Positions 9,413 to 16,275 of a stretch of DNA of 64,000 nt are shown piece by piece. The notes beneath the pieces are model-generated. The model saw only the letters and a list, made by a program, of their open reading frames with translations. It was not told the origin of the DNA and ran no database searches. This DNA is from Bacillus sp. DNRA2. Lineage in GTDB: Bacteria > Bacillota > Bacilli > Bacillales > Cytobacillaceae. The stretch covers positions 30,013 to 94,012 of the forward strand of contig NZ_JABAIT010000018.1 of NCBI RefSeq assembly GCF_012843265.1, written 5' to 3'. The position numbers and the translations under genes were made by a program. Within the stretch, counting starts at the first letter, position 1. Every line of letters starts with the position of its first letter.

Positions 9413-9446
9413 TTATCACTAAATAATTAAGCTGGAGGAATGTAAG

Positions 9447-9668
9447 ATGGAAAACATGTGTATGAAAATGATGATGATGTCGTCTATGGAAAAAATGATG
9501 TGTGAAATGAATTGTATGAGAATGATGATGGAACAAATGGAAAATATGGACATGGACATGGATATGAATATGACAATGGATGACATGATGAAAAAAATGC
9601 AAATGTGCGATGAAATGATGACAGAAATGATGAACATGATGGTAAGCATGAAAGAAAAATGCTGCTAA
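9447..9668 (+). CDS. Methionine-rich small protein (33 Met and 6 Cys in 73 residues)
   Basis: A strong site (CTGGAGGA, about 9431-9438) precedes ATG 9447, and a strong terminator follows, so this is a real transcription unit despite its odd composition. About 45% of residues are Met, mostly in runs and in MDMDMD-type alternation, with Cys at 5, 19, 23 and a CC end. There is no signal peptide or membrane segment. Met/Cys-rich strings often bind Cu(I) or Ag(I), so a soft-metal buffer is possible; a methionine reserve is another idea. No homologous family is recognised. Confidence 0.75.
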   Translation: MENMCMKMMMMSSMEKMMCEMNCMRMMMEQMENMDMDMDMNMTMDDMMKKMQMCDEMMTEMMNMMVSMKEKCC

Positions 9669-9676
9669 TTAGATAA

Positions 9677-9708
9677 GAGGAAGGCCTTTAATCAGGCTTT
9701 CCTCTTTT
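9677..9708 (+). terminator. Terminator between the convergent Met-rich and S-box genes
   Basis: GAGGAAGGCCT (9677-9687) pairs with AGGCTTTCCTC (9694-9704), followed by TTTT. It probably also limits transcription from the opposite gene. Confidence 0.88.
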
Positions 9709-9711
9709 GTC

Positions 9712-10038
9712 TTAAAATGATGAAATGGAAGGGTTCATTTTACTTTGTAGCTGTCGGGAAATTTCAATCCGTCTAGTTTTTAATTCCATGATTTTCTCCT
9801 CTATATAGCTGTTTGAATTTTGTTTTAATTCATCATAAAGCTCAAGGAGTAAGTTATTTAATTGTCTGAATTCGGTCCAAAGGTGATGGACGGCTTTCTT
9901 TTGGTCAATTTTTTTTTGATCATAATTTTTTAGTTTTGTTAGGATTTCTTCTTGCCAGGCTTGATCTCTGATGCTCTTTGCATATAAAAATAAATCTAAA
10001 TAATCATTTACCTCTAAAATTGTGTTGTCTTGACTCAT
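9712..10038 (-). CDS. Hypothetical 108-aa protein under a SAM riboswitch
   Basis: AAAGGGG lies 10 bases before ATG 10038; an in-frame ATG at 10047 is too close to that site. The protein is hydrophilic and mostly helical, with a heptad-like C-terminal half (QLNNLLLELYDELKQNSNS, then EKIMELKTRRIEI) that may be a coiled coil. I do not recognise a family. Its special feature is the leader: a SAM-I riboswitch with a terminator directly upstream. S-box genes in Bacillus are nearly always for methionine, cysteine or SAM metabolism and transport, so a link to methionine supply is expected. Confidence 0.7.
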   Translation of the reverse strand: MSQDNTILEVNDYLDLFLYAKSIRDQAWQEEILTKLKNYDQKKIDQKKAVHHLWTEFRQLNNLLLELYDELKQNSNSYIEEKIMELKTRRIEISRQLQSKMNPSISSF

Positions 10039-10074
10039 CTTATACATGCCCCTTTCTCACTTACATAATCTCCC

Positions 10075-10111
10075 AAAAGAGAATGGTTCTTGTATAAAGT
10101 CACCTTCTCTT
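10075..10111 (-). terminator. Riboswitch-controlled terminator (expression platform)
   Basis: On the minus strand AAGAGAAGGT pairs with the downstream ACC-A-TTCTCTT, then a short T run. The 5' arm shares bases with the 3' strand of riboswitch stem P1, so aptamer and terminator are coupled. Confidence 0.55.
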
Positions 10112-10212
10112 ATCGATCAAAAGCCATCGTTTTGCTGGAATTAGCACCATCATAAAGTGTTATGGTTGCTGAGGCTTCATAGGGCCAGTCCCTCGACCTC
10201 TCTAGATAAGAG
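10107..10212 (-). ncRNA. SAM-I (S-box) riboswitch aptamer
   Basis: Read on the minus strand, the segment starts CTCTTATC and ends GATAAGAG, forming P1. Between them are the conserved S-box blocks GAGAGGT, GAGGGACTGGCCC, ATGAAGCC, CAGCAACC and GGTGCTAATTCCAGCA in the correct order. This class binds S-adenosylmethionine and turns off the downstream gene when SAM is abundant. Confidence 0.95.
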
Positions 10213-10233
10213 TATTATGTTTTATTTCCTACT

Positions 10234-10263
10234 ATACTAATCGACTTTATGGGTTTTTGTCAA
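10234..10263 (-). promoter_or_regulatory. Predicted sigma-A promoter of the S-box gene
   Basis: On the minus strand TTGACA (10263-10258) and TAGTAT (10239-10234) are separated by 18 bases, about 22 bases before the riboswitch P1 stem. Confidence 0.6.
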
Positions 10264-10356
10264 TCATTATAAAATAATATTCGCTTTTAATTTTCAACAA
10301 ATCTGATATTGAACAAGGAAGTGATGTGGCAACTTTTGCAGGGGGAAGCTCTTGTT

Positions 10357-10391
10357 AAAAAACGGACACAGCTGATGAGCGGTGTCCGTTT
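10357..10391 (-). terminator. Terminator of the permease gene
   Basis: AAACGGACAC and its complement GTGTCCGTTT enclose a short loop; on the minus strand a run of T follows. It lies just past the permease stop codon. Confidence 0.88.
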
Positions 10392-10395
10392 GATT

Positions 10396-11535
10396 TTATA
10401 AGGATAAAATAAAGAATTGAAACAGTATTAACAAAAACAGAAAGGAAAAATTATATAGACTAAATTTTACGAGGTATGCCTTGCTCTGATTTGGGTGGGC
10501 TAGGATGTATTGTTTATAGGAAATCACACTTGCTAATGAAGCGACAAGCGTTCCGAGTCCTCCGATATTCACCCCGACCATTAAAGCTTGCCAATCTCCA
10601 GTAAAGTTTGAAAGAAGGATGGAAGCAGGAACATTGCTGATGAACTGACTCAAGAATATTGAACTAAAATAAACCGAAGTCCTATTCGTTAAATACCCGC
10701 TTGCAAACGAATGTACAGCATCAAGATTGGCTACATTTCCGATGAAAATAAAGAAGCAGACGAAAGTAATTAATAATATGTAGTCAATTTTGATTAAAAG
10801 ACTGCGATTTACGAAAACTGCTACTAATAATGTCGCCAATAAGGCCAGTAATTGGCTAACTAAACCAAATATCGAAGCAATGACAAAAGATAGGACAATA
10901 CCCCAAATAATCGTATCTCGTCGACTAGTTAATTTGACTGAAGGTAGGTTTAACTTTAAATCTCTGTTTGGTAGTCTTTTTATCGAAAAGAGCAGCAAAA
11001 TCAACCCAATTAAGCCGATGAGAAGAACAGCTGAAAAAAACGTCGTTGCCTCCAGTTTATAATGCGAAAAAATGTAGAGATTCTGTGGATTTCCCATCGG
11101 GGTGATACTGCTTCCGATATTTGCGGCAATCGTTTGCAGAATCACTGTCTCCATCATATTGATATTGGTTTTTTTACTGATAATGAGCGTTAACGGTACA
11201 AATGTAAGTAATGCTACATCGTTTGTTACAAACATTGAGCTGATGAAGCTTAGAAAAATTAGGATGGCTGATACTGTTCTGCTATGTTTGCTTTTCGATA
11301 AAATCGAAATGGCGAATTTGTCCAACACCAGTAGTTCCTCGAGGGCCTTAATTGCAATCATTAGATTAAATAAACTGACCATGACTTCAAGGTTAATATA
11401 TTCGAGTTTCGGTGTTTGGACAACACAGCTTGACAGTGCCAAAATCAAGGAAATAGTAAAAACGATGTCATGTTTTAAGAAATTAAGATTAATAGATATT
11501 TTCTTTTTGGGTTGTGTAATAACTAATTCTTTCAT
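10396..11535 (-). CDS. ArsB/NhaD-superfamily anion permease (SLC13-like)
   Basis: The 379-aa protein has about ten hydrophobic segments. Features of the citrate/arsenite permease superfamily are MFVTNDVALLTFVPLTLII and NIGSSITPMGNPQNLYIF in the first half and SQFISNVPASILLSNFTG plus GVNIGGLGTLVASLAS in the second half, the paired hairpin regions that bind substrate. ATG 11535 is chosen because TTGGTGAT lies upstream; an earlier ATG at 11580 has no visible site. The substrate (a dicarboxylate, sodium or an oxyanion) cannot be told. It stands alone with its own terminator. Confidence 0.82.
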   Translation of the reverse strand: MKELVITQPKKKISINLNFLKHDIVFTISLILALSSCVVQTPKLEYINLEVMVSLFNLMIAIKALEELLVLDKFAISILSKSKHSRTVSAILIFLSFISSMFVTNDVALLTFVPLTLIISKKTNINMMETVILQTIAANIGSSITPMGNPQNLYIFSHYKLEATTFFSAVLLIGLIGLILLLFSIKRLPNRDLKLNLPSVKLTSRRDTIIWGIVLSFVIASIFGLVSQLLALLATLLVAVFVNRSLLIKIDYILLITFVCFFIFIGNVANLDAVHSFASGYLTNRTSVYFSSIFLSQFISNVPASILLSNFTGDWQALMVGVNIGGLGTLVASLASVISYKQYILAHPNQSKAYLVKFSLYNFSFLFLLILFQFFILSL

Positions 11536-11667
11536 TCGTGTAATCACCAAGTAAATGATTTTTCTATTAAAATTTAACATTAAAATGAATTTAATTAGAT
11601 GTCAATGATTCTTTTAAATGAAAATTTGGCTGATACGCCGAAGTGTGTTAAATGATTGTAAATAACA

Positions 11668-11764
11668 TACATTTACCAAGAGCCAGAAAAAGCACTCCAG
11701 GTAAATGCAAATCGAAAATCCAATTACCTAGAACTAGAAAAAACCCTCCAGGTAAATGCAAATC
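11668..11764. repeat. 51-base tandem palindromic repeat, locus 1 (two units)
   Basis: CCAGGTAAATGCAAATC occurs at 11697-11713 and 11748-11764, exactly 51 bases apart. Each copy is preceded by a diverged inverted arm (ATTTACC, ATTACCT), so each unit can form a hairpin. The same unit, inverted and with the same 51-base period, occurs at 47460-47602. Confidence 0.8.
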
Positions 11765-11834
11765 AAAAAATACATATAACTTGAGCTAGAAATAAGAAGA
11801 CCCACCAATAGAAAGGAGGGCTATTCAATCACTA

Positions 11835-12509
11835 TTAAATGTCCGAAATTTGCCAATCAATTTCTCTGCATCCATTCTCTCGCAAAAATGCATTTGTACG
11901 AGAAAATGGTTTGCTGCCAAAGAAGCCTTTATTCGCCGATAATGGACTTGGATGTGCTGACTTGATAATTAAATGATGCTGTCGTGTAATCAAATTTTCT
12001 TTTTTATAGGCAAAATTCCCCCAAAGGATAAAGACAACTGGTTGTTCACGATGATTCAGGGATTCGATTATTTTGTTAGTGAAATTCTCCCAACCAAGTG
12101 CCTTGTGTGAATTTGCTTGTCCAGCCCGGACCGTTAACACCGCGTTGAGTAGCAAAACTCCTTGCTTTGCCCATTCAACTAAATAACCATGATTGGGTAT
12201 TTTGCATCCGATGTCGGTTTGGAGTTCCTTATAAATATTTCTCAAAGACGGAGGAATCCTCACCCCAGGTTTAACCGAAAAGCTCAGTCCATGCGCCTGA
12301 CCTCGACCATGGTAGGGATCCTGACCAATAATCACCACTTTTGTATGTTTAAAAGGAGTAAGATTCAATGCATTAAAAATATCATTCTGATCTGGATAAA
12401 TTTCGTATGAACAATATTCGTTCTTCAAAGTTTCTTGTAATTGTTGATAATATGGCTTAGTAAATTCCTCTTTCACTAATTCAACCCAATCATTTCCTGA
12501 AAAAATCAT
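11835..12509 (-). CDS. ung: Uracil-DNA glycosylase, family 1
   Basis: The 224-aa product has the water-activating motif [18 protein letters not shown] (catalytic Asp in GQDPYHG), the ILWGNFA strand and the leucine/His loop [21 protein letters not shown]. It removes uracil from DNA to start base-excision repair. ATG 12509 has an AAAGAGAG site upstream; a GTG six bases earlier is less likely. It is monocistronic. Confidence 0.97.
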   Translation of the reverse strand: MIFSGNDWVELVKEEFTKPYYQQLQETLKNEYCSYEIYPDQNDIFNALNLTPFKHTKVVIIGQDPYHGRGQAHGLSFSVKPGVRIPPSLRNIYKELQTDIGCKIPNHGYLVEWAKQGVLLLNAVLTVRAGQANSHKALGWENFTNKIIESLNHREQPVVFILWGNFAYKKENLITRQHHLIIKSAHPSPLSANKGFFGSKPFSRTNAFLRENGCREIDWQISDI

Positions 12510-12692
12510 GTACACACACTCTCTTTCTCTTTATAACAAATAAAAATAATTATAGAAAAGTAAAATCAGATTTGTCCATGTAATTAGTTCTTATTTTACT
12601 AAATATGTAGAAAAGCTCACAGTAATCTAGGTATCATCTGTATTAAGATGGGATAGGTATAGGCAAAAAGATGTACTAAATGGAGGAATTGA

Positions 12693-13565
12693 ATGATCAA
12701 AATTTTAGCTGATTCTACATGTGACTTATCAACGCAAATCTTGAATCAATATAATATAAGCATAGCGCCATTGACGATAAATATCGAGGGTAGAATTTAC
12801 AAAGACCGTTTTGAAATTGAACCTGATGAATTCTATCAAATGATGAAAGGATTAGCTGAGTTTCCAACAACTGGTATGCCGAGTCCGGCGGAATATATAA
12901 ATATCTTCAACAAAGCAGTACACGATGGTTACAAGGAAATATTATGTATCTGCATGTCGAGTGGAACGAGTGGAGCATATCAATCAGCAGAACTTGCGAA
13001 AACTTATTATTACGAAGAGAACCCACACTCATCTGTAAAAATATATATAGTTGATTCAAAATCGATGAGTCATGGAAGTGGTTGGTTAGTTTTAAAAAGT
13101 GCGATGCTACGTGAACAGGGAGCATCGTTTGAGGAAATCATCCAATTTAACGAGCAATATAAAACTAAGGTTAAACATTTTTTATCAGTAGATGATTTAA
13201 ACCATTTAATCAAAAGTGGTAGACTAACAAACGCTAGTGCCTTTATTGGAAAGGTACTTATGCTCAAACCGATTATGACCATGAAAAATGGAAAAGGGGC
13301 CATCGTTGCAAAGGAAAGAGGTCGGAATAGAGTATTAAAACATTATGTTGAAGAATTTGTTAAGCGCGTTGATCAAGGGGTTACCAATTTTGTAATAATT
13401 GGGTATACGTCAGATCGCACTGTTGCCGAAACATTAAAAGCAAAAATTGAATGTGAAACAGATTTTTCAGGTGACATTCATATTATGCAAATGGGAGTCT
13501 CAGTTGGAACTCATGTTGGGTTAGGGGCGATTTCAATGTTTTTTGTAGAAAAGAACCAAGTTTAG
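12693..13565 (+). CDS. DegV family fatty-acid-binding protein
   Basis: The 290-aa protein starts ILADSTCDLSTQIL and continues with FPTTGMPSPAEY, CICMSSGTSGAYQSA and DSKSMSHGSGWLV, the order of the DegV fold, whose N-terminal domain binds a single fatty acid. Family members (FakB) present fatty acids to the FakA kinase for phospholipid synthesis. TGGAGG precedes ATG 12693. No fakA is adjacent. A perfect terminator follows. Confidence 0.93.
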   Translation: MIKILADSTCDLSTQILNQYNISIAPLTINIEGRIYKDRFEIEPDEFYQMMKGLAEFPTTGMPSPAEYINIFNKAVHDGYKEILCICMSSGTSGAYQSAELAKTYYYEENPHSSVKIYIVDSKSMSHGSGWLVLKSAMLREQGASFEEIIQFNEQYKTKVKHFLSVDDLNHLIKSGRLTNASAFIGKVLMLKPIMTMKNGKGAIVAKERGRNRVLKHYVEEFVKRVDQGVTNFVIIGYTSDRTVAETLKAKIECETDFSGDIHIMQMGVSVGTHVGLGAISMFFVEKNQV

Positions 13566-13582
13566 AAATAATAGACTCAATA

Positions 13583-13617
13583 AATCAGCGCTCCTTGGAT
13601 CCAAAGGAGCGCTGATT
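13583..13617 (+). terminator. Strong hairpin terminator after the DegV gene
   Basis: AATCAGCGCTCCTT (13583-13596) pairs with AAGGAGCGCTGATT (13604-13617). A second small inverted repeat (CTGCAG at 13620-13625 and 13634-13639) follows, with no T run. Confidence 0.75.
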
Positions 13618-13726
13618 CACTGCAGAAGCCGGCTGCAGATTGAGGATTTTATTTATGAAGTTTTCAAAATGATAAATCAAACTTGACTGTTACATGTACC
13701 CCTCCTCTCTGAATTAGAGTTATATA

Positions 13727-14017
13727 TTAATCACCTGGGCCAATAAATAGTTTTGCTTCGGGGGAAAGGACTCTAACTTTTCCCTTCACTTCCTCCAAAT
13801 GGATTCGGATCATGTGAGTGAGGTTACTTGCTTGTTTGATTGTTAACCTACCTTGTATTGCCAGCTTTCTCGTTGCGCTTCTCACTTTCTCTGTCATACT
13901 GAACAAGGTCATGATTTTAACTCGTGTAAGAACTTTCCGGATGAGCTCCCGTGCATCAATCTCTTTCACACTTTTAGTTAGACTAGGAACCTTTCGATGT
14001 AGCAAAAATACTCTCAT
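13727..14017 (-). CDS. Hypothetical basic 96-aa protein
   Basis: ATG 14017 is preceded by GGAAAGG on the minus strand. The protein is rich in Lys and Arg (ARELIRKVLTRVKI, KVRSATRKLAIQGR) and probably helical, with no membrane segment. I do not recognise a family. A long open frame overlaps on the other strand (13818-14189) but has hydrophobic low-complexity composition and is taken as a shadow. A nucleic-acid-binding role would fit the charge, but nothing shows it. Confidence 0.5.
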   Translation of the reverse strand: MRVFLLHRKVPSLTKSVKEIDARELIRKVLTRVKIMTLFSMTEKVRSATRKLAIQGRLTIKQASNLTHMIRIHLEEVKGKVRVLSPEAKLFIGPGD

Positions 14018-14262
14018 ACTATCACTACCTTTCCGAAAAGAGTCAGGGTGCGATCCCTGTATATATATAATTCAAGCTTATCTTAATATTTCCTTTACAA
14101 TTAGATTAAAATTTTGTCGTCAATTTCTTATAAAAATCAAGCAAATACAACATTTTTTTAGCAAGTTTTGTCAATCTACGTTAAGATAAGCGATAGGTCA
14201 ATTAAAGATAATGAATAAGTAAAGAGGATGAAATATAGTTGAATACAAGTAAGGAAAAAACC

Positions 14263-15192
14263 ATGAACTATCTATACACTTATGCAAGTTATCAAGATGA
14301 GCGGGATTTGGTAGCACTGGAGATGCGCTCGTTGTTTGGAGAGGATTCTCAAGCGGGAGTAATTGAAAGTCCGAAAAAAATTGAACCGAGCAGAAGCCCG
14401 TTTATAAAAGAAAGAATTGAAATTATCGTAGATGCATCATGTTTGGAAGAATTACTAAAAAAAGTGGAATCACTACCTCCGTTTAGAGAATCTTTCAAGG
14501 TGAAATACGTAAAACGAGGAGGTTTTGGAATAAAAGAAGGAGCAGATAAGCGCCGTAACATTGAAAAAGAAATTGGCTTACGACTAAGTGGCGTTGCAAA
14601 CTTACAAAATCCACAGCTACTATTCGGAGTCATAAACATTGAGGGAAGGTGGCTTTTTGGTAAATATGAAAAAAGTGAATCCGTTTGGTTTCATCATCAA
14701 CAAAAGCCACACAGCTACTCAACCGCGCTAAATACGCGTGTTGCAAGGGCTGTTGTGAATATTGCAATACCAAATACAATTGGAGTGAAGGCAATCGATC
14801 CATGCTGTGGAATTGGTACCGTCCTTGTTGAGGCGCTTTCGATGGGAATCGATATCGTTGGCAGTGAAAGAAACCCGTTGATACTAAAAGGAACGAGAGA
14901 AAATATTGCCCATTTTGGATACAAGAGTGAAGTGAAATTAGCTGATATCCGGGATATTGACAAGAAATATGATGTTGCTATCATTGATTTACCATATAAT
15001 TTATGCTCCGTTATTACTCCAGAAGAGCAGCTTGAAATGCTCCAAAGCGCACAAGGTATTGCAAACAGAGTGGTTATCGTGACCGTTGAATCTATCGATG
15101 AAATCTTGCCGGCAGCAGGCTTAACGGTTGTAGACAGAGCGATTGTAAAAAAGGGAACATTTACTCGTGAAATTATAGTCTGTATATCTTAA
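14263..15192 (+). CDS. TRM11-type RNA methyltransferase-like protein
   Basis: The C-terminal half is a class I SAM-dependent methyltransferase: AIDPCCGIGTVLVEALSMG (motif I), GSERNPLILKGTRENI (motif II) and VAIIDLPYNLCS in the place of the (D/N)PPY catalytic motif. The N-terminal 140 residues resemble the RNA-binding part of TRM11/THUMP-type enzymes that modify tRNA guanosine. The DLPY variant is common in the Bacillus version. ATG 14263 (product 309 aa) matches where homologues start; a TTG at 14239 with a better ribosome site is the alternative. The target is not known. Confidence 0.83.
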   Translation: MNYLYTYASYQDERDLVALEMRSLFGEDSQAGVIESPKKIEPSRSPFIKERIEIIVDASCLEELLKKVESLPPFRESFKVKYVKRGGFGIKEGADKRRNIEKEIGLRLSGVANLQNPQLLFGVINIEGRWLFGKYEKSESVWFHHQQKPHSYSTALNTRVARAVVNIAIPNTIGVKAIDPCCGIGTVLVEALSMGIDIVGSERNPLILKGTRENIAHFGYKSEVKLADIRDIDKKYDVAIIDLPYNLCSVITPEEQLEMLQSAQGIANRVVIVTVESIDEILPAAGLTVVDRAIVKKGTFTREIIVCIS

Positions 15193-15299
15193 CTTTGTTA
15201 ACAAAATGGACTTTAACGGGGTTTTGGTTATCGGGAATGGATACTTCGACTTAATGATACCCCATTAAAAAGTGATCACTGAGTTATTAGCACTTCAAG

Positions 15300-15377
15300 G
15301 GGTTGCATTGGAGCTACATTTTTCAAGAAACTTAGCCAAAAGTAGTCTCAATGGGTTGCATTGGAGCTACATTTTTC
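15300..15377. repeat. 25-bp direct repeat in an intergenic region
   Basis: An identical 25-base sequence, starting GGGTTGCATTGG and ending CTACATTTTTC, occurs at 15300-15324 and 15353-15377. The 343-base gap between the methyltransferase and mocA holds this repeat and no clear gene. Confidence 0.8.
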
Positions 15378-15535
15378 GTGTGATTTACCTATCGTAGTTT
15401 CAATTCATTACATCAGCTACGATATTAAGTGCACCCTAACAGTCGTTGGGGTGTATTTTTAATGTCATCAAATCGATTTTGATTAATAGTATTCTATTAA
15501 GAAAAGCGGAGGAACGCTGTTATGGAGGTATTCAA

Positions 15536-16138
15536 ATGGAGGCAATCATCTTGGCTGCTGGTTATTCTAGCCGCGCCAATGCATATAAAATGACATTACC
15601 AATAGGGGAAAAGACTGTATTGGAGCATACCATATCTAAATTTGAAGGAGTATGCAGCAGGGTAATTATCGTCATTGGATATAAACCAGAAATCATTGAA
15701 GCGGAAATTGTAAAAGTGATCGCTAAAGCTCATTACACTTATCGAATTGATTTAGTTTTCAATAAAGATTTTAAGCAGGGCATGTTCAGTTCAATCAAAG
15801 CTGGTTGTAGAGAAATAAAATCTCCAAACTTCTTTCTGACACCAGGAGATTGTTCACTCGTTAACAAAGAAACAGTCAAGTATTTAGCAAAACAATCCGG
15901 AGACGTTATCATACCTAGTTTTACTTTTAAAGGAGGTCATCCGATTAAATTATCGAGTAAAGTTAAGAAGCAAGTTCTTGAATCCAATTCTGAAAATAAC
16001 TTGCGCGAGGTTCTTAACCAATATAAAAGAAACTATTTCGCAGTTAATGATCCTGGAGTAATAATGGATATTGACACACCCGAGGATTATCAAAAGGCGT
16101 TGAAGTATTATCAACAATCATTGCATGAAAAAATTTGA
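15536..16138 (+). CDS. mocA: MocA-like molybdenum cofactor nucleotidyltransferase
   Basis: ATG 15536 follows TATGGAGG. The 200-aa protein begins AIILAAGYSSRANAYKMTLPIG, the NTP-binding loop of the GlmU/MobA fold, with the metal-binding TPGDCSLV and the C-terminal DIDTPEDYQKAL typical of MocA/YgfJ proteins. MocA adds CMP to molybdopterin for xanthine dehydrogenase-type enzymes; YgfJ-type relatives accompany selenium-dependent Mo hydroxylases. The genes that follow are exactly such an enzyme, so the role is supported by context. A terminator separates it from them. Confidence 0.85.
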   Translation: MEAIILAAGYSSRANAYKMTLPIGEKTVLEHTISKFEGVCSRVIIVIGYKPEIIEAEIVKVIAKAHYTYRIDLVFNKDFKQGMFSSIKAGCREIKSPNFFLTPGDCSLVNKETVKYLAKQSGDVIIPSFTFKGGHPIKLSSKVKKQVLESNSENNLREVLNQYKRNYFAVNDPGVIMDIDTPEDYQKALKYYQQSLHEKI

Positions 16139-16140
16139 GC

Positions 16141-16183
16141 AAAGCTTAATTCGACTGTAACAATAGTGAATTAAGCTTTTTTT
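16141..16183 (+). terminator. Terminator after mocA
   Basis: AAAGCTTAATTC (16141-16152) pairs with GAATTAAGCTTT (16168-16179), followed by T residues. The xanthine-dehydrogenase-type operon must therefore have its own promoter or depend on readthrough. Confidence 0.88.
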
Positions 16184-16275
16184 ATAAAAAAAATCATAAA
16201 ACATCAAACTCATTTATAAAATCGTAGGAAAAGGTTTTGTTTATTTTAAAAATTGAGTCGAAGGGTGTTGATGTA

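Noticed and set aside
9378..9649. His-rich and Ile-rich frames on the minus strand opposite the Met-rich gene
   Set aside because: They are the antisense of ATG-rich codons (CAT, ATC); the plus frame has the promoter, ribosome site and terminator.
11668..11764. The repeat clusters as a CRISPR array
   Set aside because: Only two or three units, the repeats are palindromic across almost the whole period with no unique spacers, and no cas gene is present.
13818..14189. A 123-codon plus-strand frame overlapping the basic 96-aa gene
   Set aside because: No ribosome site and hydrophobic low-complexity content; the minus frame has a plausible site.
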